Shown here one piece after another: positions 55,137 through 62,668 of a stretch of 64,000 bases of DNA. The stretch covers positions 123,466-187,465 of the forward strand of contig RHGM01000004.1 in assembly GCA_003724185.1 (NCBI GenBank), read 5' to 3'. Both the position numbers and the translations under genes were made by a program. Within the stretch, counting starts at the first letter, position 1, and every line of letters starts with the position of its first letter. A model generated the notes under the pieces. That model was not told the origin of the DNA. It saw nothing but the letters and a program-made list of their open reading frames with translations, and searched no databases. The DNA comes from Porphyrobacter sp. IPPAS B-1204 (GTDB lineage Bacteria > Pseudomonadota > Alphaproteobacteria > Sphingomonadales > Sphingomonadaceae).

Positions 55137-56276
55137 CATAGTGTTGCGCTGGTTCTCGGCGTGGCTGCGCGCCAGGATTATATGGTGGCTTTGAAGCGCC
55201 GCGACGTTCTGCTGCAACAACGCATCGATGGGCGCGCCAGGCAGGGTTGGATGCTTGCGCCAGACCAGCCTGCCATCGGGTCGGAACTGAGCCGCCTGCC
55301 GATAGCAGGTCTTGGCGAACGCATCGGTATCGATCATCGTCACCGATGCGAAGGCTGCTCGCAGCGGTTCTAGTGCGCGCATGCCGCCACGAACTACCAA
55401 ACCCAACGGTTGCGGCACGCGCGAGGCAAGCGCGGTCAACTGCGCCACATGCCAATCCAGTCGTTCGCCACGGCCTGCGCCGGTCGCAAACTCGAACGCG
55501 AGGTATTGGATTTCCGGGCGGTCGGCGATCAGCTCGCCCCAGCGCTCATAATCCCGTTCAGTGCGCGCGTTCGCATGCAAGGCGGTCGGCAGCCCCGCCT
55601 GCATCATCTCAACCGTCGCCATCAGGATACGCTTCATGGCATGCAGGTTGTCGGTGCGGGGCACATCGGTCAGCACGCTGTAATTGGGAGGCGTGATCAG
55701 CGCGATGTCGAGGGCTGCCAGCTGTTGAAGCATGGCAGGCCTGTCTTTTGCCGCCCAGTAACGCTCGATCTTCTTATCCCGCGCCACCCCGGAAACCACA
55801 AGCCGGGCATTCGGATCGATGCCGAATTTCTGGCTCAGCGCTGCGCGGTCGGGATAGCGAAGCGTGCCCACGTCGATGTCCAAAAGCGCATAGAACGGCA
55901 GCGCCACAATCGGGGAATTGAGCATGCCGACGCGCGCGGTGGCATGCTCAATCAACGGGATCATGGGCGGCAGTGCCTCAACGGCGACCCGGGGAGCGCG
56001 GGGCACGTTCGCGAACTCCAGCCCATCGACTTCCCTCAGACGTGCTACAAACTGCTTGGGCTTGCCCCGGCAAACAAGGTCACAGGTCGCTTTGTCCTCG
56101 CAGCGGCAGTAATCACCGCAATCGAAAAAGCTGGCGCCGTTATGGACACCACCGCAGGTGGGGCGGTCAACACAGGTTACACAGCCCAGCGAACAGGGCA
56201 TGGTCGCGGCATCGTCCCACAAGCTCTGCGCGTTGCGCACGAGACGGGGAAGCGAATGGTTGTTGGCATACTTCAT
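55083..56276 (-). CDS. Cysteine-rich DUF4417-like protein
   Basis: 397 aa from the ATG at 56276, which overlaps the stop of the upstream small gene (ATGA). The N-terminus has about nine cysteines in CSLGCVTCVDRPTCGG, DCGDYCRCEDKATCDLVC, suited to two metal (Fe-S or Zn) sites. The rest (ITPPNYSVLTDVPRTDNLHAMKR in pieces, TPPNYSVLTD, HANARTERDYERWG, LVVRGGMRAL) fits a TIM-barrel-like DUF4417 relative. Activity is unknown. Last gene of a three-gene minus-strand operon. Confidence 0.65.
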   Translation of the reverse strand: MKYANNHSLPRLVRNAQSLWDDAATMPCSLGCVTCVDRPTCGGVHNGASFFDCGDYCRCEDKATCDLVCRGKPKQFVARLREVDGLEFANVPRAPRVAVEALPPMIPLIEHATARVGMLNSPIVALPFYALLDIDVGTLRYPDRAALSQKFGIDPNARLVVSGVARDKKIERYWAAKDRPAMLQQLAALDIALITPPNYSVLTDVPRTDNLHAMKRILMATVEMMQAGLPTALHANARTERDYERWGELIADRPEIQYLAFEFATGAGRGERLDWHVAQLTALASRVPQPLGLVVRGGMRALEPLRAAFASVTMIDTDAFAKTCYRQAAQFRPDGRLVWRKHPTLPGAPIDALLQQNVAALQSHHIILARSHAENQRNTMSEGFRAPDRADRHAREG

Positions 56277-56623
56277 TGCAAACGAAGCTCCGCACTGTTG
56301 CCGAACAGACTGACCCGTTCGACGATCCCAAGGGCGACACCGCCGCATTCAGTAATGGATGCGTGCATGTCGGATGGCAGGCCATTCACCGCGCCAATTC
56401 GGCTTTGCCCGCGGCACACCATGGCGTTTCCAGACCCGCATTGCACCACCAGCTCGTCGCCAGGCTGCACGCTCAACCCGGGATCGATGTCCGCCGTAAT
56501 AGTGCGCTGCTGCGCTCCAAACTGAACGTCAAACAGCCCCGGTTCCTTGAGCCGGTCCACGCCTTTATTCCAGCGCTTGCGCCAGGGCTGACCGGACTGT
56601 TCGCGGATGAAATCGGCACCCAT
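56273..56623 (-). CDS. Small unknown protein between STAS-like and DUF4417-like genes
   Basis: 116 aa, beta-rich, no recognised family; starts MGADFIREQSG and has PGDELVVQCGSGNAMV and VALGIVERVSLFG strands. Its ATG shares bases with the stop of the preceding gene (TGATG), and its stop overlaps the next start (ATGA). Such tight coupling suggests fixed stoichiometry with its neighbours, perhaps as an adaptor. Confidence 0.6.
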   Translation of the reverse strand: MGADFIREQSGQPWRKRWNKGVDRLKEPGLFDVQFGAQQRTITADIDPGLSVQPGDELVVQCGSGNAMVCRGQSRIGAVNGLPSDMHASITECGGVALGIVERVSLFGNSAELRLQ

Positions 56624-57207
56624 CAGATCGCCTCCATCACAGGGCTAAACAGCTTGGTTTTGCCGCGGCGCACTTCCTTCAGCATGCCCTTGGCGGACAG
56701 CGTCGCCAGCCGGTTGTTCCATGCGGTCGTGCCGATCTTGTCATCGGGGCGGAGCTTGGCCAGGTCCGGCGCGGAAATCGGGTGATGCGCGGCGATAAGT
56801 TGAATGGTGCTCATCTGCCCGGAGTCCAGCTCGCCGAGGATGTGCGGGTCGGTGGTTGTGCCGTTCGCGCCGAGCGTGCATGCCCAAACGGCGTCGTTGC
56901 GACCACGAAGGTAGGTCGCAAGCTCTTCCTCAATGGTCGCGTTGGCATTTGCGACTACCGGGTAGATCATGCCCGCTGCGTTGCGGCAGAAGTCGCGGAA
57001 ACCCATGACGGCCTCCCGAAGAAACGACCCCGTCGCGATGTCCACCTCGGCGAAATCGAGGAAGGCGAGGGTGGGCTCGGCCACCGGCGTCGTTTTTTCG
57101 ATCAGCTGGGCAAGCATCTGCCGTCCCATGGCGCTACCAGCCAGGGTTGTGCCTCCAGCGGGGTGGGCCAGCATCGGGTGTCGAATCACTTCATCATCCT
57201 CACTCAT
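56623..57207 (-). CDS. STAS-like (DUF4325-type) protein with winged helix
   Basis: 194 aa from the ATG at 57207 (an upstream frame to 57291 lacks support). The first half has LAFLDFAEVDIATGSFLREAVMGF (short pieces LDFAEVDIATGSF, LREAVMGF), the strand-turn-helix with conserved Ser/Phe typical of STAS-like DUF4325 proteins. The second half (about 120-194: GQMSTIQLIAAHHPISAPDLAKL, in pieces TIQLIAAHHPISA, WNNRLATLSAKGMLKEV) looks like a winged helix. It may switch between ATPase binding and DNA binding. An inverted repeat overlaps its start. Confidence 0.68.
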   Translation of the reverse strand: MSEDDEVIRHPMLAHPAGGTTLAGSAMGRQMLAQLIEKTTPVAEPTLAFLDFAEVDIATGSFLREAVMGFRDFCRNAAGMIYPVVANANATIEEELATYLRGRNDAVWACTLGANGTTTDPHILGELDSGQMSTIQLIAAHHPISAPDLAKLRPDDKIGTTAWNNRLATLSAKGMLKEVRRGKTKLFSPVMEAI

Positions 57208-57216
57208 AAAAGTGAG
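57199..57216. promoter_or_regulatory. Inverted repeat over the STAS-like gene start
   Basis: CTCACT-N6-AGTGAG, a perfect 6-bp dyad covering the ATG at 57207, with a further GTGAG just upstream (57224-57229 region). Position and symmetry suggest an autoregulatory operator for the winged-helix protein; this is inference. Confidence 0.4.
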
Positions 57217-57851
57217 ATAGGTGAGTGACGGCGATCCGTCAAGGGTTTCTCCGGGAACATGCGTGTGCTGTGGACGAGTCGGGCAAGCCAAGGAGCCACT
57301 GTCTAGGCCCTTGGGGCGGCCATGCGACCGCCCCCATCATCGCTTTTTCGGTGAAAACGAGCATCACGACACCGTCTTGCAAAGGGCTGTAACGAAGCAA
57401 GGGGACTGAGAACTGGAACCTACGTGTTACAAATTAGAAGGTCCGGCTGCTCCCAGCGCGCCGACAAGCAGATAGTCAGCTATCGGCCGAGGTGCTGTCG
57501 GAATGCCGTTAGGGTTGGATAAACGCTCGTTGTCGGCTCTTGGCGAATCCCGCCGTTCGGCAGCTTGCCGTTTGCTGGCAGCAAATCGCCAATATCGTGA
57601 GTATTGCTCGGTTGTCCGCTAGGGGGCGGTTTCCCGGATGCGAGGTTTCGGGGAAAAACCTTCGAATAGCAGCCATTCACGACCGGACCATCGGATTGTC
57701 GGCTTCTGGCAGAACCGGTCTTTCGATATTCCGCCTGGGAACGGCAGAAATGTCCCAGAATCGGACACCAAAGGGAGCAAGTTTAAGCGTTCGTCTCCTG
57801 CCTTCAACAGTCAGCTGACTGTGCTGGACGGGGCCGCATAGCTACTGCGGG
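57217..57851. other. Gene-free stretch with a perfect palindrome
   Basis: No gene is supported here. A GGGGCGG/CCGCCCC hairpin lies near 57312-57335. A perfect 16-bp palindrome ACAGTCAGCTGACTGT is at 57807-57822, 30 bases from the end of the recombinase gene. Short frames show no ribosome site or protein-like composition. Confidence 0.5.
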
Positions 57852-59942
57852 CTACGCTGCGAGAATCTTTTTCTTCCGGCCCCGCGGCTTTCCGAATCTC
57901 TGGTATTCGGGCGGCCGAATGTTCAAGGGACGCTTCGGGATTGGCGGAAGAAACGAAGCCAGGAACTCCACCTGTGGCAGGAGCTCGTGAGGTTCAAAGT
58001 CGTCCTCATAAATCTTGCCATCGGTGCCCTTTTGTTCGTGCCCGCTCAGCCCGCGGCGGTGCTTTTCATCGAAGGCCGGATCCCAAGTTCTTCCGTAGTG
58101 CGCTTCTGTCTCATCGATGCCAAACGTGCGAATTGATTGAGCATCGACGTCCTTCCGGCCGCGTTTGCGTGACGTCCCGTTCGGGAAGCAATATGTCCGC
58201 AAGGGATCGAAGAGGTTCTTTCTGAAGACCGTTTCGAATTTCATCGTGGGATGATGATATTCGGGGAACAGCGCTTTATGCCCCGCCATCCGGATTGCTT
58301 CAACATATTCACCGAAGCCCAGCTCGAGGATACGGCTTGCGATGGGCACCCCTCTTGCCGACTGGTCGTTCTTCAAATCGCGCAGTGCATTGGGGCGGAT
58401 CCAGATAAAGGGTGTTTTGCAGTCCAGAAAGATGTCGTCCACGGCCAAGCCGCAGATTTCATTGGAACGGGACTTCGTGGTGGTGATCAGCGGGAGGGCG
58501 AAGTAGTCGCCGTCGTGATAAATCTCATCACCTTCAACCAGCTTGTCGAACAAGCCGCGGCAACCCTGCCAAACGGGTGCCTGAAATAAACGGGAAATAT
58601 CCGTAGGTCTCCAAGGGAGGCGGTTGGAATTCTTCTTTTTGCTCTTCTTGATTGAATGTCGATCGCCTTGGTGGGGCGGCTGGGCACACGCCTTTCGGAC
58701 AGCGGTGAAATTCAAGCCGGTCGGGGCGAGTGCAGGGGCAATGCCTTCAATGTAGGTGAAGAGGGCGCTGATCCAAGTCAGGTGCTTTTTTTGTGTGACT
58801 AGAGAAAGGCCGACATAAGGTATCTCGTTGGCGTCAGCCGCGACAGGGTCGCGCCTCCATTCAGCCAGAAGCTTGTCGCCTCGAACCAGCGCCTCTGCGA
58901 TCGTCTCGCGAACCTTGTTGCCGTTCTCGTCGTTCCGCTCCCGGCCATACTCCCTCGGCAATCGCAGGAAGAGATCTTTCATAGCGATCAAATGGGTTTG
59001 CGTGATCTCCTTGATGCGGACATCGCCATTGGCCGCGATGAAGAGAGCTACTGCTGCTTCTATGTCGCGCCGCCGCTCCCGTCTCCAGGTGCCTTCCTCA
59101 ATCCGCTTTGCAAGCGCCGTTTGTGCCAACTCGGAAATCAGCGGCGAAGGAGGCGCGGACACTTCCGGGGGCTTACTTGAAACGGGCATGCTTTCAGCAG
59201 ACTGCATGACCGGGTCAGGTCGAAAATGCTCAGGAACGGGTAAGGGCGCGCTTACGCTATGCGCTCTCGGCTCGGCGATTTGATCGGCATATTTCTGGAA
59301 GTGAGGGGGCAGGGGCCAGATTTCGCCGGGGTTCATGGGCATGCCCAGCTCTTCGCAGGCTGCGATATTGGCTTCACGATAGGCAGTTGCCGTCAACCGT
59401 GCCGTGGCCTTCATATTGTTATGCGAGGGCTCAACGCCAACGGCGCGAAGATCATCGGCCAGATAGGCAGCAGAGACAGGCGGCTGGTGACGATGGGTGT
59501 GAGCCAGAACGCTAATCGCATCGGCATCGGCGGTGCTTAGGCCGAGCAGGCGCAAATCTTCAAAGCTCTCGATGCTGCCATCCAGCAAATGTGGCTTTTC
59601 GGCGAGCAGCGAGAAATATCGGGCATAGTGCGCGTTAAATGCCCGGTGGTCATCAACTCGCCCAGGCTCGCTCAGCTGCGCCATGATGTTGCGATCGAGT
59701 TCGCGCTCGAACGCGCGTTTGTAGATTTTCGGCAGGTCTTCCGGTTTCACGGTCCGGCGCAGGACGGGCAGCTGTTCCATAATCGCATTCCTCGCAAGTT
59801 CGAGTTGGTGCGCCCGCCCCCGAGCCTGTGTGGGGCTCGCGGTGCGTAGCGACATGCGAAAGGTTGTAGGACGCGGCCCGACCACCGCGTAGGTTAGGCG
59901 GGCCTTCCACCAAAAGATTGTGCCGCGCCGATAGATTGCCAT
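57852..59942 (-). CDS. Island integrase, large tyrosine recombinase
   Basis: 696 aa from the ATG at 59942 (MAIYRRGTIFWWKARL, a DUF6538-like N-terminus). The catalytic domain is C-terminal: TTKSRSNEICGL (Arg about 492), LKNDQSARGVPI (Lys), DAQSIRTFGIDE (second Arg about 605, with Gln where HxxR usually has His), LSGHEQKG (His) and GKIYEDD (Tyr about 645). It is about twice the usual integrase length because of the N-terminal region. It reads away from tRNA-Pro at the island's right end and should catalyse integration and excision at the 24-bp repeat. The 12-bp repeats lie upstream of its start. Confidence 0.85.
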   Translation of the reverse strand: MAIYRRGTIFWWKARLTYAVVGPRPTTFRMSLRTASPTQARGRAHQLELARNAIMEQLPVLRRTVKPEDLPKIYKRAFERELDRNIMAQLSEPGRVDDHRAFNAHYARYFSLLAEKPHLLDGSIESFEDLRLLGLSTADADAISVLAHTHRHQPPVSAAYLADDLRAVGVEPSHNNMKATARLTATAYREANIAACEELGMPMNPGEIWPLPPHFQKYADQIAEPRAHSVSAPLPVPEHFRPDPVMQSAESMPVSSKPPEVSAPPSPLISELAQTALAKRIEEGTWRRERRRDIEAAVALFIAANGDVRIKEITQTHLIAMKDLFLRLPREYGRERNDENGNKVRETIAEALVRGDKLLAEWRRDPVAADANEIPYVGLSLVTQKKHLTWISALFTYIEGIAPALAPTGLNFTAVRKACAQPPHQGDRHSIKKSKKKNSNRLPWRPTDISRLFQAPVWQGCRGLFDKLVEGDEIYHDGDYFALPLITTTKSRSNEICGLAVDDIFLDCKTPFIWIRPNALRDLKNDQSARGVPIASRILELGFGEYVEAIRMAGHKALFPEYHHPTMKFETVFRKNLFDPLRTYCFPNGTSRKRGRKDVDAQSIRTFGIDETEAHYGRTWDPAFDEKHRRGLSGHEQKGTDGKIYEDDFEPHELLPQVEFLASFLPPIPKRPLNIRPPEYQRFGKPRGRKKKILAA

Positions 59943-59975
59943 GGTTGCCAAGCCCCGATTGGGAGGGCCTTGGCG

Positions 59976-60021
59976 GGCACAGTCTGGCACAATCTGTGGC
60001 ACATTTTGTGGCACAATTTGC
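59976..60021 (+). repeat. Right array of 12-bp direct repeats, candidate integrase arm sites
   Basis: GGCAC-starting units at 59976, 59986, 59998 and 60010 (the last three 12 bases apart), closely matching the left array (GGCACAATTTG, GGCACAATCTG, GGCACATTTTG). They lie between the integrase start and attR, so they may bind the integrase and also control its promoter. Confidence 0.65.
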
Positions 60022-60098
60022 GCAGAATGATTCCCGACCAATTCCCTCAAGTGGAGGAAAATGGCGGAATTGCGTGGGTTTGGTGGCCAAAAGTGCCG

Positions 60099-60122
60099 AA
60101 ATTGGTCGGGGAGAGAGGATTC
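60099..60122. repeat. Right attachment site (attR)
   Basis: Right copy of the 24-bp direct repeat. It covers four flanking bases and the last 20 bases of tRNA-Pro (CCA, acceptor 3' strand, part of the T-arm), as expected for tRNA-gene integration. It is identical to 18609-18632. Confidence 0.9.
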
Positions 60123-60179
60123 GAACCTCCGGCCCCTGCCTCCCGAAGACAGTGCTCTACCAGGCTGAGCTACTCCCCG
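60103..60179 (-). tRNA. tRNA-Pro (anticodon CGG)
   Basis: Complete 77-base cloverleaf on the minus strand: acceptor CGGGGAG/CTCCCCG, D-arm AGCTCAGCCTGGTAGAGC, anticodon loop TTCGGGA with CGG, T-arm GGTTCGAATCC, and encoded CCA. Its 3' end is the island attachment site, and the gene remains intact after integration. Confidence 0.97.
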
Positions 60180-60290
60180 ACCGTGTCGGTCCCGCATGGA
60201 AAATTGCCCACGCGGGTCGAGGCAAGGCGCGCCCTATAGGTGTGGATGAGCAGAGTGGCAAGCGGGCAATTGCAGCTTATAGTGCCCGCC

Positions 60291-61260
60291 ATGGCCAGCG
60301 TAGCGATTCCCCGTTCCGATACCGTGACACCGCATCCGGAGCAGCAATATCTCGACCTGATGCGCGCCATCTGGGACGGGGGGAGCGAACGGATCGATCG
60401 CACCGGCATCGGCACGCGATCGGTGTGCGGGGGCATGTTGCGATTCGATCTTGGCGGCGGCGCCATGCCGTTGCTCACCACCAAGCGGGTCTACTGGAAG
60501 ACCGCTACCCGCGAATTGCTGTGGTTCCTCACCGGCAGCACCAACATCCGCCCGCTGGTGCTGCAAGGCGTCAAGATCTGGAACGAATGGCCGCACGCCA
60601 ATTATGTCCGCACGACCGGTGATGCCATCAGCCTCGAAGATTTCGTCGCCCGGATCGCGGCTGACGAGGCCTTCGCCCTTCGCTGGGGCGATCTGGGGCC
60701 GGTCTATGGCAAGCAGTGGGTCGACTGGCCCACCTATCGCTACCGCGCCGACGGGCTTTACGAGAAGGGCGAGGGCATCAACCAGATCGCGACAGTGATT
60801 GAATCCTTGCGCACCAGTCCCGGAAGCCGCCGTCACATCATCGAAGGCTGGAACGTTGCCGAGCTTGACCGCATGGCATTGCCCCCCGTGCCACAAGACC
60901 TACCAGTTCCATGTCGCGGGGGAGGGTGCAGATGCGCGCCTCAACTGCCTGCTTTATCAGCGCAGCTGCGATGTCGCGCTGGGGCTGCCGTTCAACCTGT
61001 GGTCGGCTGCGTTGCTGACCCGGATGATTGCGCAGCAGGTCGGCATGGAAGCGGGCGAGCTGGTGTGGATGGGGGGCGATGTGCACCTGTATCTGAACCA
61101 CGCGCAGCTGATCGAGGAACAGCTTGTTCGCCAGCCGCAAGGCCACCCCCGGTTGGAGATCGTCCGTCAGCCTGAAACAATATTCGATTACCGGATCGAG
61201 GACTTCGTGGTGCATGATTACGCGCCGCTACCCCCGATCAGTGCGCCTGTTGCGGTTTAG
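60291..61260 (+). CDS. thyA: Thymidylate synthase, frameshifted in the given sequence
   Basis: ThyA makes dTMP from dUMP. The first part has RTGIGTRSVCGGMLRFDL (in pieces RTGIGTRS, GGMLRFDL), LLWFLTGSTN, DLGPVYGKQW and SRRHIIEGWNVAELD. At the catalytic motif the sequence has six C (60882-60887). With five, it reads LPPCHKTYQFHV and continues through YQRSCDVALGLPFN, HLYLNHAQLIEEQL and FDYRIEDFVVHDYAP to 61260 (322 aa). As given, the frame shifts exactly before the catalytic Cys. A sequencing error is more likely than a dead gene. Confidence 0.88.
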
Positions 61261-61315
61261 CCTCTCCGCCTGCGCCCGCCTTGACCGCTCGCATGGGTTG
61301 AAATAAAAATACGTA

Positions 61316-61332
61316 TGCAAGCAATGATTGCA
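61316..61332. promoter_or_regulatory. Candidate regulator site upstream of the bkd-type operon
   Basis: TGCAA-N7-TTGCA dyad, preceded by ATACGTAT and followed by a CCCGC/GCGGG hairpin (61333-61346), between thyA and the E1 alpha gene. Operons of this kind are often controlled by an Lrp/AsnC-type regulator (BkdR); no such gene is in the window. Confidence 0.3.
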
Positions 61333-61372
61333 CCCGCTTTTGCGGGGCAACGGCGAGGGGAGAGCGCACCGC

Positions 61373-62668
61373 ATGGCCGATCCAGCGAAACCGGCAGACA
61401 GCAACCGCCCGGCGCTCGCGCTGCATATTCCCGAGCCGAAATATCGCCCGGGTGATCAGGCCGATTTCTCGCATATCGACATCGGCGCTCCGGGGGCGAT
61501 GGCGCGTCCCGATGAAGGTGTCCACCCTTCGCAGATGACCGAACTGGCCTATGGCCTTGTCCGTGTGCTGGGCGACGATCATCAGGCCCACGGCCCCTGG
61601 AACCCGCGTCTCAGCCCGGACACGCTGCGCGCCATGCTCGGCCACATGGCGATGGTGCGGGCGTTTGATGAACGCATGTTCCGCGGGCAGCGGCAGGGCA
61701 AAACCAGCTTCTACATGAAGTGTACGGGTGAGGAGGCGACCTCGATCGCGCCCGCCATGGCACTGGCCAGCGATGACATGGTGTTCCCCAGCTATCGCCA
61801 GCAGGGCATTCTGATCGCCCGCGGATACCCGCTGCTGGAGATGATCAACCAGATCTATTCCAACCGGGCCGACAAGCTGAAGGGCCGCCAGCTGCCGATC
61901 ATGTATTCGAGCCGCGAACACAGCTTCTTCAGCATCTCGGGCAACCTTGCCACCCAGACCCCGCAGGCGGTGGGCTGGGCGATGGCGAGCGCGGCCAAGG
62001 GTGACAGCCGGATCGCGGCGACCTGGGTGGGCGAGGGCAGCACGGCCGAGGGCGATTTCCATTCCGCCTGCACCTTTGCCGCTGTCTACAACGCGCCGGT
62101 GATCCTCAATGTCATCAACAACCAGTGGGCGATTTCCAGCTTTTCGGGCTTTGCCGGGGGCGAGCGGACCACCTTTGCCGCGCGCGGGTTGGGGCATGGC
62201 ATTGCGGCGCTGCGTGTCGACGGGAACGATGCGCTGGCCTGCTATGCCGCAGCCGAATGGGCCGCGAACCGCGCACGTGGCAACAATGGGCCGACGCTGA
62301 TCGAATACTTCACCTACCGCGCCGAAGGTCACTCCACCTCCGACGATCCGAGCGGCTATCGCAGCGCGCAGGAACGCGAGGAATGGCCGCTGGGCGATCC
62401 GGTCACTCGCCTTAAAAAGCATCTCATCGCGATTGGCGAATGGGACGAGGAACGCCACGCGGCGATGGATCTGGAATGTGCCGAACTGGTCAAGGCCACC
62501 ACCAAGGAAGCAGAGAAGAATGGCATCCTTGGCCATGGCCTGCACCACCCGTTCCACACCATGTTCGAAGATGTTTACGAGGAGCTGCCCTGGCACCTTG
62601 AGGAACAGGCCGAACAGGCGATCCGCGAACGCATCACCAAGTTCGGCACCGAAAGGCCCTTCGGATGA
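61373..62668 (+). CDS. bkdA1: Branched-chain 2-oxoacid dehydrogenase E1 alpha subunit
   Basis: 431 aa thiamine-diphosphate-dependent E1 alpha, decarboxylating branched-chain 2-oxo acids from Val, Leu and Ile breakdown. GEGSTAEGDFHSACTFAA through VINNQWAIS (pieces GEGSTAEGD, NNQWAIS) is the ThDP/Mg motif; RAEGHSTSDDPSGYR is the phosphorylation-loop region. MYSSREHSFFSISG and the extended N-terminus favour the Bkd over the pyruvate type. ATG at 61373 with GAGGGGAGAG upstream is preferred over a TTG at 61328. Its stop overlaps the E1 beta start (ATGA). Confidence 0.88.
   Translation: MADPAKPADSNRPALALHIPEPKYRPGDQADFSHIDIGAPGAMARPDEGVHPSQMTELAYGLVRVLGDDHQAHGPWNPRLSPDTLRAMLGHMAMVRAFDERMFRGQRQGKTSFYMKCTGEEATSIAPAMALASDDMVFPSYRQQGILIARGYPLLEMINQIYSNRADKLKGRQLPIMYSSREHSFFSISGNLATQTPQAVGWAMASAAKGDSRIAATWVGEGSTAEGDFHSACTFAAVYNAPVILNVINNQWAISSFSGFAGGERTTFAARGLGHGIAALRVDGNDALACYAAAEWAANRARGNNGPTLIEYFTYRAEGHSTSDDPSGYRSAQEREEWPLGDPVTRLKKHLIAIGEWDEERHAAMDLECAELVKATTKEAEKNGILGHGLHHPFHTMFEDVYEELPWHLEEQAEQAIRERITKFGTERPFG

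Larger units (their letters stand above)
18609..60122. mobile_element. Integrative genomic (defense) island in tRNA-Pro
   Basis: A segment of about 41.5 kb bounded by a 24-bp exact direct repeat (18609-18632 and 60099-60122). The right copy is the 3' end of an intact tRNA-Pro(CGG) gene plus four flanking bases. A tyrosine-recombinase gene lies at the right end next to the tRNA, and similar 12-bp direct-repeat arrays lie inside both ends. The cargo is dominated by restriction, nuclease and helicase genes. No relaxase, type IV secretion, replication or virion gene was recognised, so it is probably mobilised only by integrase-driven excision with outside help. Confidence 0.9.

Noticed and set aside
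18609..60122. Self-transmissible integrative conjugative element or prophage
   Set aside because: No relaxase, coupling protein, type IV secretion, capsid, terminase or replication gene could be recognised; only nuclease, helicase and unknown genes plus one integrase.
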